In this document: positions 7,587 to 14,904 of the stretch, in pieces
How positions within the stretch are numbered: position 1 is the first letter of the stretch
Layout: each line of letters begins with the position of its first letter
Assembly (NCBI GenBank): GCA_016703225.1
Contig: JADJCM010000001.1
Span: forward strand, 1,426,001-1,490,000
Reading direction: 5' to 3'
Length of the DNA: 64,000 nucleotides
DNA from: Lysobacterales bacterium
Lineage (GTDB): Bacteria; Pseudomonadota; Gammaproteobacteria; Xanthomonadales; Ahniellaceae
Position numbers and translations under genes: made by a program
Notes under the pieces: model-generated
Told to the model about the DNA's origin: nothing
Seen by the model: only the letters and a program-made list of their open reading frames with translations
Database searches by the model: none

Positions 7587-9290
7587 TCACCGACAGGGAG
7601 GAATTCCCAGCGGCAGCAGCGGTCCACCCGTGATCCAGCTGCTGCATCCAGCAGTGTTGCAACTCCGCAGATATACGAATGTCGTGTCCATCCGATACGA
7701 ATACACCGTGACAGCGAGCGATCTCGCATCCAGTGTGGACGTTGGGCTCGTGTAGGGCGGCTCTGTCACATCGCCATGGGCTACTGTGTACAGCTCATAC
7801 CAGCCCGCGACTCCGGTTCCGGCTCTCCAGGAAAACTCTCTAGGAATTCCGCCACAGTAGCTGTCTGCGACAAAGTTGGTCGGCGACCCTGGAGAGACGG
7901 CGACCGGGCTTCGGTGTCTTGCCACCAGGCTCGCCATTCCCTCAACAGGATCATAGAAATCGCTGCTGCCCTGAATTGTCCGGACCATGTTGCTCTTGGC
8001 AGCATCTGCTTCAGCAACAATAGGAACGGTCTGACCGGCAATCTCTACCTGCTGGTGAGGCGATGACCAGCGATTGATGCGAGGGCAACCCGATGTGCCG
8101 CCGCTGCACGCATCACCACCGGCAAATGTACCGTCGCCCATAAGCGTTCGAAAATTCGCGCCCGCGATCTGCCTATTCGTGTAACCGAAGGCATAGGGGA
8201 AGACCGCCTGTGTTTCGGTTGTGAACGCTGAATCATGAATTCCACCCAGAAGGTGCCCCGCCTCGTGGGTGAAAGTATGGTCGCTAGCGGGGCAGTTCAC
8301 CGACGCGACCGCAAAGGCGACGTCGGTGTTGGAACCAGCGCGGTAGGCATTTGCCGCGCCGCAACGGGTGGAGTTGGGCAGACGAGTAATTAGGTGCAGA
8401 ACGATGTCAGCGCCCACTTGATTTCGCTCGGAAGGAATCGTTGAAAACGGTTGACTCGCATTGGAGAGCAGGCTGAAAACATTGCTTACTTGGTTTGCAA
8501 CGTTTGTTCCGTTGGCTGCGCTGTCTCTTATCTGGGCATATTTCACCACTCTAACGCGGGCTGCTATGGAGCTGTCGACGAAGGACTGGTTCATGTTTGC
8601 CACGAAATTGTCAACATCGGTTTTCCAGTCCCAGCCAAGATGGGCGACAGCTTCATTGCTCATTAGCACCATCAAGTCGACTACAACCATCGACTTGCTC
8701 ATTGACGCCTTGGGTGTCTCCGGTATTGCGGAGATCTTGGGCACAGTATCTATTTGCTCGCAAAAAGCGCCTGTCGCGGGAAGCGTTTCGCGCACAACGA
8801 TGCGCCCATTCAGCGGACCCTTTAAACGGAACTGCCGAATTCCGACATCTGCCGCCCCTACTACGTGCAGCCCGTTCTTGGTGAGAGTAAGAAAACCAGC
8901 GTCGCCTGCAGATACTCCGATCCAAGTCGTGGATCCCGATTGGCTTCGTTCTAGGCGCTGCCCGTGAAACTGAAACCACTCGCCGGGCATCAGTTCAATC
9001 TTCACGATGCCCCCCAAGACGAACCCGCGCTGAGCCAGTTGCGCATGGACTGGCCCTTCAAGTACAGACTCAAGGTCTAATTCTGTGGTCGAGAGGCGAG
9101 TCGAATATTCGAACGCCGATTCGGGCAGATTTGCCTGGCGCAATTCAGCAGTTTGCGCGGATCGGGTCCCGATGCTGATGGGTATGACTGGTTGCTGACT
9201 CAAACCAGCGGAGGGGTTAGCTACTGCTTGACTAACCGTAGAGAGAGAGAGAAGAGTAGCAACACTTACGGTAAGGAATGGCCTGATCAT
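7587..9290 (-). CDS. Secreted metzincin zinc metalloprotease (M12-like)
   Basis: A predicted exported endopeptidase of 567 residues. A signal peptide is evident at the N-terminus (MIRPFLTVSVATLLSLSTVS, then QAVANPSAG). The zinc-binding site HEAGHLLGGIHD matches the metzincin consensus HExxHxxGxxH/D, and LMGDGTFAGG downstream is a plausible Met-turn. A propeptide-like region precedes the catalytic domain. The final 90 residues (from SPGSPTNFVADSYCGG) resemble a fibronectin type III domain. The ATG at 9290 has an AAAGGA ribosome site; a longer open frame upstream lacks a signal. Codon use is less GC-biased than in neighbouring genes. It lies inside the direct-repeat-bounded insert, divergent from the gene at 9397. 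Confidence 0.82.
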   Translation of the reverse strand: MIRPFLTVSVATLLSLSTVSQAVANPSAGLSQQPVIPISIGTRSAQTAELRQANLPESAFEYSTRLSTTELDLESVLEGPVHAQLAQRGFVLGGIVKIELMPGEWFQFHGQRLERSQSGSTTWIGVSAGDAGFLTLTKNGLHVVGAADVGIRQFRLKGPLNGRIVVRETLPATGAFCEQIDTVPKISAIPETPKASMSKSMVVVDLMVLMSNEAVAHLGWDWKTDVDNFVANMNQSFVDSSIAARVRVVKYAQIRDSAANGTNVANQVSNVFSLLSNASQPFSTIPSERNQVGADIVLHLITRLPNSTRCGAANAYRAGSNTDVAFAVASVNCPASDHTFTHEAGHLLGGIHDSAFTTETQAVFPYAFGYTNRQIAGANFRTLMGDGTFAGGDACSGGTSGCPRINRWSSPHQQVEIAGQTVPIVAEADAAKSNMVRTIQGSSDFYDPVEGMASLVARHRSPVAVSPGSPTNFVADSYCGGIPREFSWRAGTGVAGWYELYTVAHGDVTEPPYTSPTSTLDARSLAVTVYSYRMDTTFVYLRSCNTAGCSSWITGGPLLPLGIPPCR

Positions 9291-9396
9291 GCGCAATCGT
9301 CCTTTATGTGATCGAAAGTCCCTGATACATCTGGGGGTTGAGGCGGCACCCCCCGGTGCGCACGCGGTTGGAATAGTGAGGCACCGAACGACATTT

Positions 9397-10332
9397 GTGA
9401 AGTCGGTTGGCATCCAGCAGGTGTTGGGCCTCGTCCTGTGTGCGGGTCTCGGGTCTGTGCAAGCGGAGACGCCCGAGCGTGGTCTGTACTGGACGCCGAC
9501 GCGGCCGCACCAGGCTTTCTACCTAGAGCATCAAGGTACGCGCTCCGTACTGGTCGTTTTGGCATATGACGAAGCCGGCCACTCCGAGTGGTTCACCGCG
9601 ACTGGGGCGCTGAGAGTTGGCACGACGCTGGACATCGAGATGTCGGACCCGTCCTTGTATCACTACTTCACCGGCCCGCTCGAGCGCTGGAATGACGGGC
9701 CGGTACTGGGATTTACCGGCGATCCTGGTCAGTATCCGCCGTCGCCGGAAGCATCCTCAATCGGTGTAGTGACGGTTAATTTCTCGCCTCTGGGCGAGGT
9801 CTATCTTGATCTCGCGTCGACACTTCCGGATGGCCCCGCGCGTCGGCTCTCGAACGCGCGGCTGAGTCGTTTCAACTTCGGCTTTGGTGGGTTCGGACGC
9901 AACTCTTGGCCGAGCCACGACTCGTGCTGGCCGAATCTGTCTGGCGAGTGGGCTTTCATCGACCGCGCCGAGCGCACCCGGCAGCCATGGCGCTTTCACT
10001 TCACCACGCGATCGGTGCGGGCATGGGACTGGAGCCGGCAAGCCTGGCTAGATGCATCGATGATGACTTGCGGCTTTTCCTATCAGCCGCATGAAATCGT
10101 CTATCGCGATGACGTGGCCAATGCCGACTTGCGCTGTGCAAGCACGGAGGGAGGGCCTCCTCCGGACTTCCCGGATCAGGCGCACGCCTGTGAGGTGATC
10201 GAAAACAGCACCGGGCAAACTCTGTTCTGGTTCTTTATCGGGTCAGGGCTGGCGGCCATGATGGGCGGAGTATGCCCCAATCATCGGGATGCGGGTCGAG
10301 TAGTCCGCGCAAACGAAAAGGGCGCGACCTGA
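9397..10332 (+). CDS. Secreted hypothetical protein
   Basis: A protein of about 311 residues, not assigned to a characterised family. A GTG start at 9397 gives a convincing signal peptide (VKSVGIQQVLGLVLCAGLGS, cleavage after VQA). Longer starts from 9289 would bury that signal internally. The mature part begins with GLYWTPTRPHQAFYLEHQG followed by LVVLAYDEAGHSEWFTATG. This aromatic motif recurs in exported proteins of Xanthomonadales-like genomes and may be a beta-sandwich repeat. Several Cys (SCWPN, MTCGFS, LRCAS, HACEV, VCPNH) suggest disulfides. It is divergent from the metalloprotease at 7587-9290 and shares its insert. Its 3' end runs into the terminator and right direct repeat at 10308-10344. 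Start confidence is low. Confidence 0.6.
   Translation: MKSVGIQQVLGLVLCAGLGSVQAETPERGLYWTPTRPHQAFYLEHQGTRSVLVVLAYDEAGHSEWFTATGALRVGTTLDIEMSDPSLYHYFTGPLERWNDGPVLGFTGDPGQYPPSPEASSIGVVTVNFSPLGEVYLDLASTLPDGPARRLSNARLSRFNFGFGGFGRNSWPSHDSCWPNLSGEWAFIDRAERTRQPWRFHFTTRSVRAWDWSRQAWLDASMMTCGFSYQPHEIVYRDDVANADLRCASTEGGPPPDFPDQAHACEVIENSTGQTLFWFFIGSGLAAMMGGVCPNHRDAGRVVRANEKGAT
10308..10325. repeat. 18-bp direct repeat, right copy
   Basis: Identical to 7549-7566 (CGCAAACGAAAAGGGCGC). It overlaps the end of the hypothetical gene and the 3' (T-tract) half of the terminator serving the leftward LysM gene, marking the right edge of the insert. Confidence 0.85.
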
Positions 10333-10344
10333 GGTCGCGCCCTT
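10318..10344. terminator. Bidirectional intrinsic terminator
   Basis: aagggcgcgacct and aggtcgcgccctt form a perfect 13-base inverted repeat between convergent genes. Read leftward, it ends in TTTTCGTTT after the stem, a good T-tract for the LysM gene. Read rightward, it overlaps the end of the hypothetical gene. Confidence 0.85.
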
Positions 10345-10365
10345 GGGGTGGAGCGGATGCTCGGG

Positions 10366-11568
10366 TCAGAGCGACTGCGGCTCGCGGGCGAGGTCGTTGA
10401 CGAAGATCGGGCGTTTGCCGTCCATGACCAGGCCGTAGCTGATTTTCTCGAAGGTGCGGAAGATCATCACGTGGCCGGCGAATTCCTCGGGCAGGGTCAC
10501 GTACTTCTTCTTGGTCTGGAAGGCGCTGCGCAGGTCGCCGCTCGGGTGCTTGACGCTGTCGCGCACGGTCTTGCCCTGGTTCATCAGCGCGAACACCTGT
10601 CCGTTGCCAATACCGTCGCGGGCGCCGCGCGAGAGCGCGACGACGCGTGCCGGGCCGGTCACGGCATACCCTTCGGAGACCGCGAGCACGCGCATGTTGT
10701 CGGGCACCGATTCCGGCGCATGCTGCGAGTAGGAGGGGTCGTACGGCGAGTCGTCGACTGGCAGGATCAGGTCGCCGGCGCGGGCTTCCATGTCGCCGTC
10801 GCGGATTTCGAGCGTTGCCGGATCGCCTTCGGCGATGACGCGCGCGCGTGCCACCTGCACCACTTCGTGGCCGAGGATTTCAGAGCGGCGCTCGCGGAAG
10901 TAGCGACCGATATGGTCGGTCCAGATGCTGCCCAAGGTGAAGCCCTGGCTCGGGTCCCAGTCGCGTGACTGGGCTTCGCGTGGCTTGTGCTGCCACGGCC
11001 AGCCCTTCTTCACCTCGGTATAGACGAAGCTGGGGCGGACGATATCGACCTCGGTGCCGGGGCGGGCGTCGAGGCCGCGCACGTAGACCAGGCCGAGATC
11101 AACGGTACGCAGGCGGGCTTCTTCGTTGCCGACGACATAGGGCAGCGCATCGGCGTCGGCTTCGGTGAGCACACGCGTGTGCTCGAGGAAAGCCTTGAGT
11201 GCGTCCAGCGGGATTGGCCCGACGGCGCGCCTGCCGCCCATGTCGCGCACACGCGGAGAGAGCTTCTCGTTGCTTGGGCGCTGGCCGGCGAGGCCGCGGG
11301 TCAGCATCGGCTTGCCATCGACATAGATCAGGCTGATCACGTCGCCCGGGTAGATCAGGTGCGGATTCTTGATCTGGTCGTTGGCCTGCCAGATTTCCGG
11401 CCACTGCCAAGGGTTGTTGAGGAATCGACCGGCAATGGCCCACAACGTGTCGCCTTCGACGACGGTGTAGGAATCGGGATGGTCGGAACGCAGGTCATCC
11501 GCGTCGAGCGCAAAAGCGGATGCGCTGAACAGGATTCCAGCCAATACTGCAAGCGATCTTTTAAGCAT
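10366..11568 (-). CDS. LysM peptidoglycan-binding domain protein
   Basis: A 400-residue exported protein with a signal peptide (MLKRSLAVLAGILFSASAFA|LDADD). One LysM domain spans about residues 33-85: YTVVEGDTLWAIAGRFL, then WPEIWQANDQIKNPHLIYPG and DVISLIYVDG. LysM domains bind N-acetylglucosamine in peptidoglycan. The remaining 300 residues have repeated beta segments (DLILPVDDSPYDPS, MRVLAVSEGYAVTGPARVVA) and no visible catalytic motif, so a structural or adaptor role is likely. Homologues usually precede dprA; here the 2.76-kb insert intervenes. The start at 11568 is chosen because the signal peptide begins there. It is divergent from def. Confidence 0.88.
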   Translation of the reverse strand: MLKRSLAVLAGILFSASAFALDADDLRSDHPDSYTVVEGDTLWAIAGRFLNNPWQWPEIWQANDQIKNPHLIYPGDVISLIYVDGKPMLTRGLAGQRPSNEKLSPRVRDMGGRRAVGPIPLDALKAFLEHTRVLTEADADALPYVVGNEEARLRTVDLGLVYVRGLDARPGTEVDIVRPSFVYTEVKKGWPWQHKPREAQSRDWDPSQGFTLGSIWTDHIGRYFRERRSEILGHEVVQVARARVIAEGDPATLEIRDGDMEARAGDLILPVDDSPYDPSYSQHAPESVPDNMRVLAVSEGYAVTGPARVVALSRGARDGIGNGQVFALMNQGKTVRDSVKHPSGDLRSAFQTKKKYVTLPEEFAGHVMIFRTFEKISYGLVMDGKRPIFVNDLAREPQSL

Positions 11569-11606
11569 GGCGGCTAAGCCTCTGATTTGGCGAGGACTGG
11601 TCCGAG

Positions 11607-11634
11607 TGTAACCCAATTCCATCCGCGATAAAAT
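11607..11634 (+). promoter_or_regulatory. Candidate sigma-70 promoter for def
   Basis: A TGTAAC -35-like hexamer and a TAAAAT -10-like hexamer are separated by 16 bases in the short divergent region before def. This is the only AT-rich stretch there. Prediction by eye only. Confidence 0.35.
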
Positions 11635-11698
11635 GCGCCCCCCATCACGCCGCTTGATCGAGGCACTCCCGCCTCCATTCCGTGGGCAGGAGAACGCA

Positions 11699-12229
11699 AT
11701 GAGCATCTTGAACATCCTGGAGTTCCCGGACCCGCGGCTGCGCACCGTGGCGAAACCGGTCGAAAGCGTCGACGCAAGCCTGCAGAAGCTGATCGACGAC
11801 ATGCTGGAAACCATGTACGCCGCGCCCGGCATCGGGCTCGCAGCGACGCAGGTCGATTGCCACAGGCAGCTCGTCGTGATCGATGTCTCCGAGGGCAAGG
11901 ACCAGCCGATCGTGCTGATCAACCCGAAGATCACGCATCGGGAGGGCGAACAGGTGTACCAGGAGGGTTGTCTTTCGGTGCCGGGCATTTATGCCGACGT
12001 GACGCGCGCGAATGCGGTGCGGGTGGACGCCCTGGACCGCCATGGCGAGCGCTGCGTGATCGAAAGTGATGGCCTGCTGGCGGTCTGCATCCAGCACGAG
12101 CTCGATCATCTCGCCGGCAAGGTGTTCGTCGATTACCTGTCGCCGTTGAAGCGCGACATGGTGCGCAAGAAGCTGGCCAAGCAGGCGCGCGACAAGCGTG
12201 CTGCCGGCGACCGCGAGCACTCGCTCTGA
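11699..12229 (+). CDS. def: Peptide deformylase
   Basis: Removes the formyl group from the initiator methionine of nascent proteins; a metal-dependent cytoplasmic enzyme. The 176-residue length is normal. All three motifs are present: GIGLAATQ near residue 44, EGCLSVPG with metal-ligand Cys91, and QHELDHL with His133, His137 and catalytic Glu134. AGGAG precedes the ATG at 11699. The stop overlaps the fmt start by one base, so formyl removal and formyl addition genes are translationally coupled, the classical def-fmt pair. Confidence 0.97.
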   Translation: MSILNILEFPDPRLRTVAKPVESVDASLQKLIDDMLETMYAAPGIGLAATQVDCHRQLVVIDVSEGKDQPIVLINPKITHREGEQVYQEGCLSVPGIYADVTRANAVRVDALDRHGERCVIESDGLLAVCIQHELDHLAGKVFVDYLSPLKRDMVRKKLAKQARDKRAAGDREHSL

Positions 12230-13152
12230 TGCGTATTGTCTTTGCCGGCACGCCGGAGTTCGCCGTGCCTTGTCTCGAAGCCGTGCTCGCGAGCCGCGCT
12301 GAACTGGTGGCCGTCTATACCCAGCCGGACCGCCCGGCCGGTCGCGGTCGCGCCTTGAGCGCAAGCCCGGTCAAGCAGCGCGCGCGCGCGGCTGGCGTGG
12401 CAGTGGAGCAGCCCGAGAACTTCAAATCGCTGGCCAGCCGCCAGCGCCTCGCGCAGTACCGACCGGACCTGATGATCGTGGTCGCCTACGGTCTGATCCT
12501 GTCGCCGAGTGTGCTCGCCATCCCGCACCATGGCTGCTGGAACGTGCACGCCTCGCTGTTGCCGCGCTGGCGTGGTGCGGCGCCGATCCAGCGCTCGCTC
12601 GCCGCCGGCGACGCCGAGACCGGGGTCTGCCTGATGCGCATGGAACGCGGCCTCGACACCGGCCCGGTGTACCTGCGGCGCCAGACCGTGATCGCGGCCG
12701 ACGAGACCGGTGGCAGTCTGCACGACCGCCTCGCCGCCCTCGGCGCCGAGCTGGTCGCCGAAGGCCTGCGCCGACTGGCCGACGGCTCCTTGCCGCGACC
12801 CGAGCCGCAGTCGGAGCGCGGTGTCGAATATGCGCACAAGCTCGACAAGCGCGAGGCCGTGCTTGACTTCGAGCGCAGCGCCATCGATCTCGAACGCCAG
12901 GTGCGGGCCTTTACGCCGTGGCCGGTCGCGGAGCTCGTGCTCGGCGGGGAACGTCTGCGCGTGCATGCGGCGCAGGCGATCGATGGCGCAAGCCATCATC
13001 CGCCCGGCGAGATCGTGCATGCCGGGCGTGACGGCATCGATGTCGCGACCGGCGCAGGCCTGCTGCGGCTGACGCGCGTGCAACGCGACGGCGGACGACC
13101 GCTTGCTGCCCACGAATACCTGAACGCGCGCAGCGACCTGCGCCGCGCATGA
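12229..13152 (+). CDS. fmt: Methionyl-tRNA formyltransferase
   Basis: Transfers a formyl group from 10-formyl-tetrahydrofolate to initiator Met-tRNA. The 307-residue protein starts MRIVFAGTPEFAVPCLEAVL and carries TQPDRPAGRGRALSASPVKQ, the catalytic loop GCWNVHASLLPRWRGAAPIQ (Asn, His) and SLAAGDAETGVCLMRMERGLD with the conserved Asp. The C-terminal OB-like domain follows QVRAFTPWPVAE. It overlaps def by one base and rsmB by four (ATGA), indicating one operon. Confidence 0.97.
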   Translation: MRIVFAGTPEFAVPCLEAVLASRAELVAVYTQPDRPAGRGRALSASPVKQRARAAGVAVEQPENFKSLASRQRLAQYRPDLMIVVAYGLILSPSVLAIPHHGCWNVHASLLPRWRGAAPIQRSLAAGDAETGVCLMRMERGLDTGPVYLRRQTVIAADETGGSLHDRLAALGAELVAEGLRRLADGSLPRPEPQSERGVEYAHKLDKREAVLDFERSAIDLERQVRAFTPWPVAELVLGGERLRVHAAQAIDGASHHPPGEIVHAGRDGIDVATGAGLLRLTRVQRDGGRPLAAHEYLNARSDLRRA

Positions 13153-14462
13153 AGCCGGTGCTGCCGATCCGTGCCCTCGCCGCGCGCGCGCTGGCCAACC
13201 TGCGTCGCGGCGGCGCATCGCTGACCGACTTGCTGGTGGAGGCCGATGCCAGCCTCGAAGACGCGCGTGATCGCGCCCAGCTGCGCGCCATCCTCTACGC
13301 CAGCCTGCGCGGCATCTTCCGCTATGAGGCCTTGCTGCGGATGCTGCTCGCCAAGCCGCTGCCCAAGCGCCACGACGCGGTCGAGGCGCTGCTGATCAAT
13401 GGTCTGGCGCAGCTCGAACTCGGCATCGACGCGGCTTACGCCGTGGTCGATGCCAGCGTCGGCGCCGCGCGCGCGCTCGGCGAAACCAATCTGGCCGGCT
13501 TGGTGAACGCGGTCCTGCGCCGCTTCCAGCGCGAGCGCGAGGCCTTGCTCGCCGCGCTGCCGGCGACGGCGGAAATCGCGCACAACCATCCGTCGTGGAT
13601 GCTGCGCCGCTTCGAACAGGACTGGGGCGACGCGGCGGCGGCGATGTGCGCAGCCAACAACCGCGCGGCGTCGACCTGGTTGCGCGTGAACCGCCGCCGT
13701 GGCTCGCGCCAGCGGTTGCAGGAATTGCTGGCTGCGCACGCCATCGTCGCGCAGGTGCATGCCGGCCTGCCCGACGCCTTGCGTATCGAGCATGGCGTCG
13801 ACGTCACGCAGTTGCCGGGATTCGCCGAGGGCGATTTTTCGGTGCAGGACGGCGCCGCGCAGCTCGCGGTCGAGCTGCTCGATCTGGCTCCGGGCCAGCG
13901 CGTGCTCGACGCCTGTTGCGCGCCCGGCGGCAAGCTCGCGCACATCGCCGAGCGCGAGTCCGCGCTGGCGTTGCTGGCCGGCGTCGACATCGATGAGGAA
14001 CGGGTCGAACGCACGCGCCTGGGACTGCAGCGCCTGCAGCTGGATGCAGAACTCGCCGCGGCCGATCTGCGCAGTCGCCACCTCTACAGCACGCGTCGTT
14101 TCGATCGCATCCTGCTCGATGCGCCATGCTCGGGTAGCGGCGTGATCCGGCGTCATCCCGACATCCGACTGTTGCGTCGCGATTCCGATATCGCCGCGCT
14201 GCAACGCACCCAGGCCGAGCTGCTGGATGCGCTGTGGCCTTTGCTGGCCCCGGGTGGACGGCTAGTCTATGCGACCTGTTCGGTGCTCGCGGATGAAAAC
14301 GACGGCCAAGTCGCAGCGTTTCTGGAACGTCGTCGCGACGCGGTCGCGCTCGATGTCGTACCGGAGTGGTTCGGACGCGCGCAGCGCCACGGGCGCCAGA
14401 ACCTGCCCGGCGAGGACGACTGCGATGGCTTCTATTACGCGGTGTTGGCCCATCGCGCTTAG
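13149..14462 (+). CDS. rsmB: 16S rRNA (cytosine-967-C5)-methyltransferase
   Basis: Methylates C967 of 16S rRNA using S-adenosylmethionine. The 437-residue length fits RsmB (Sun). An N-terminal NusB-like helical domain covers about residues 1-140 (LPIRALAARALANLRRGGAS). The SAM motif is VLDACCAPGGKLAHIAERES. Motif IV DAPCSGSGVIRRHPDIRLL and motif VI YATCSVLADEN supply the two cysteines of the NOL1/NOP2/Sun mechanism. It overlaps fmt by four bases. Its last 38 bases also encode the start of the DUF4390 gene in another frame. Confidence 0.96.
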   Translation: MKPVLPIRALAARALANLRRGGASLTDLLVEADASLEDARDRAQLRAILYASLRGIFRYEALLRMLLAKPLPKRHDAVEALLINGLAQLELGIDAAYAVVDASVGAARALGETNLAGLVNAVLRRFQREREALLAALPATAEIAHNHPSWMLRRFEQDWGDAAAAMCAANNRAASTWLRVNRRRGSRQRLQELLAAHAIVAQVHAGLPDALRIEHGVDVTQLPGFAEGDFSVQDGAAQLAVELLDLAPGQRVLDACCAPGGKLAHIAERESALALLAGVDIDEERVERTRLGLQRLQLDAELAAADLRSRHLYSTRRFDRILLDAPCSGSGVIRRHPDIRLLRRDSDIAALQRTQAELLDALWPLLAPGGRLVYATCSVLADENDGQVAAFLERRRDAVALDVVPEWFGRAQRHGRQNLPGEDDCDGFYYAVLAHRA

Positions 14463-14904
14463 CCTCGCGATCGCTGCCTGCGGCGGCGATCCCCAAGGCT
14501 CCAGCGTACGCAGTGCGCGTGTCGAGGATGGTGCCTTGCAGCTCGAGCTCGATCTGCGTTTCACCGACACCCTGCTGCAGGCGCTCGACGACGGTATTCC
14601 GTTGCTGCTCGCGGTGCAGATCGATGGTGCTGTGGCCAGCGTGCAGCGCATCGGACTGCGCTACCGGCCACTGTCGCGGCAGTACGAGCTGCACTTGCCG
14701 GGCGACGCCCAGCCGCGTGTGTTCGCCAGCCGTGCGCGTCTGCTCGCCGCGCTCGACCGCATCGTGCTCGGTGCGGTGTCCGCGGACTCCGGACGGGTGC
14801 GCGTGAAACTGGTCAGCAGCGCGCTGCCCGCGCCGCTGCGGCTGCCGGCGCTAGTCGAACGCGAGTGGCAGCTGGCCACGCCGCAGCGGTCCTGGAGTCG
14901 TTGA
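14425..14904 (+). CDS. DUF4390 family protein, probable lipoprotein
   Basis: A 159-residue protein of the DUF4390 family, which occurs between rsmB and ntrY in related genomes; function unknown. The start MASITRCWPIALSLAIAACG gives a short lipoprotein signal with lipobox IAAC. The body contains EDGALQLELDLRFTDTLLQA and RIGLRYRPLSRQYELHLPGD, consistent with a small beta-sandwich in the periplasm. The ATG at 14425 lies inside rsmB, a 38-base overlap. The stop overlaps the ntrY start (TGATG). Its conserved placement suggests a role linked to the sensor kinase that follows. Confidence 0.82.
   Translation: MASITRCWPIALSLAIAACGGDPQGSSVRSARVEDGALQLELDLRFTDTLLQALDDGIPLLLAVQIDGAVASVQRIGLRYRPLSRQYELHLPGDAQPRVFASRARLLAALDRIVLGAVSADSGRVRVKLVSSALPAPLRLPALVEREWQLATPQRSWSR

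Larger units (their letters stand above)
7549..10325. other. Putative genomic insert bounded by 18-bp direct repeats
   Basis: The roughly 2.76-kb segment between the two direct repeats carries one protease gene and one hypothetical gene, both secreted. Its coding sequences are visibly less GC-rich than the housekeeping genes on both sides. It separates dprA from the LysM-protein gene, which are commonly neighbours in related bacteria (established context, from memory). The right repeat is the distal half of the LysM-gene terminator, so integration apparently duplicated 18 bases at a terminator. No recombinase gene lies inside. The mechanism is inferred. Confidence 0.6.

Noticed and set aside
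9289..9396. Longer N-terminus for the secreted hypothetical protein
   Set aside because: Starting at 9289 would place 36 residues before the signal peptide and overlap the start of the divergent protease gene.
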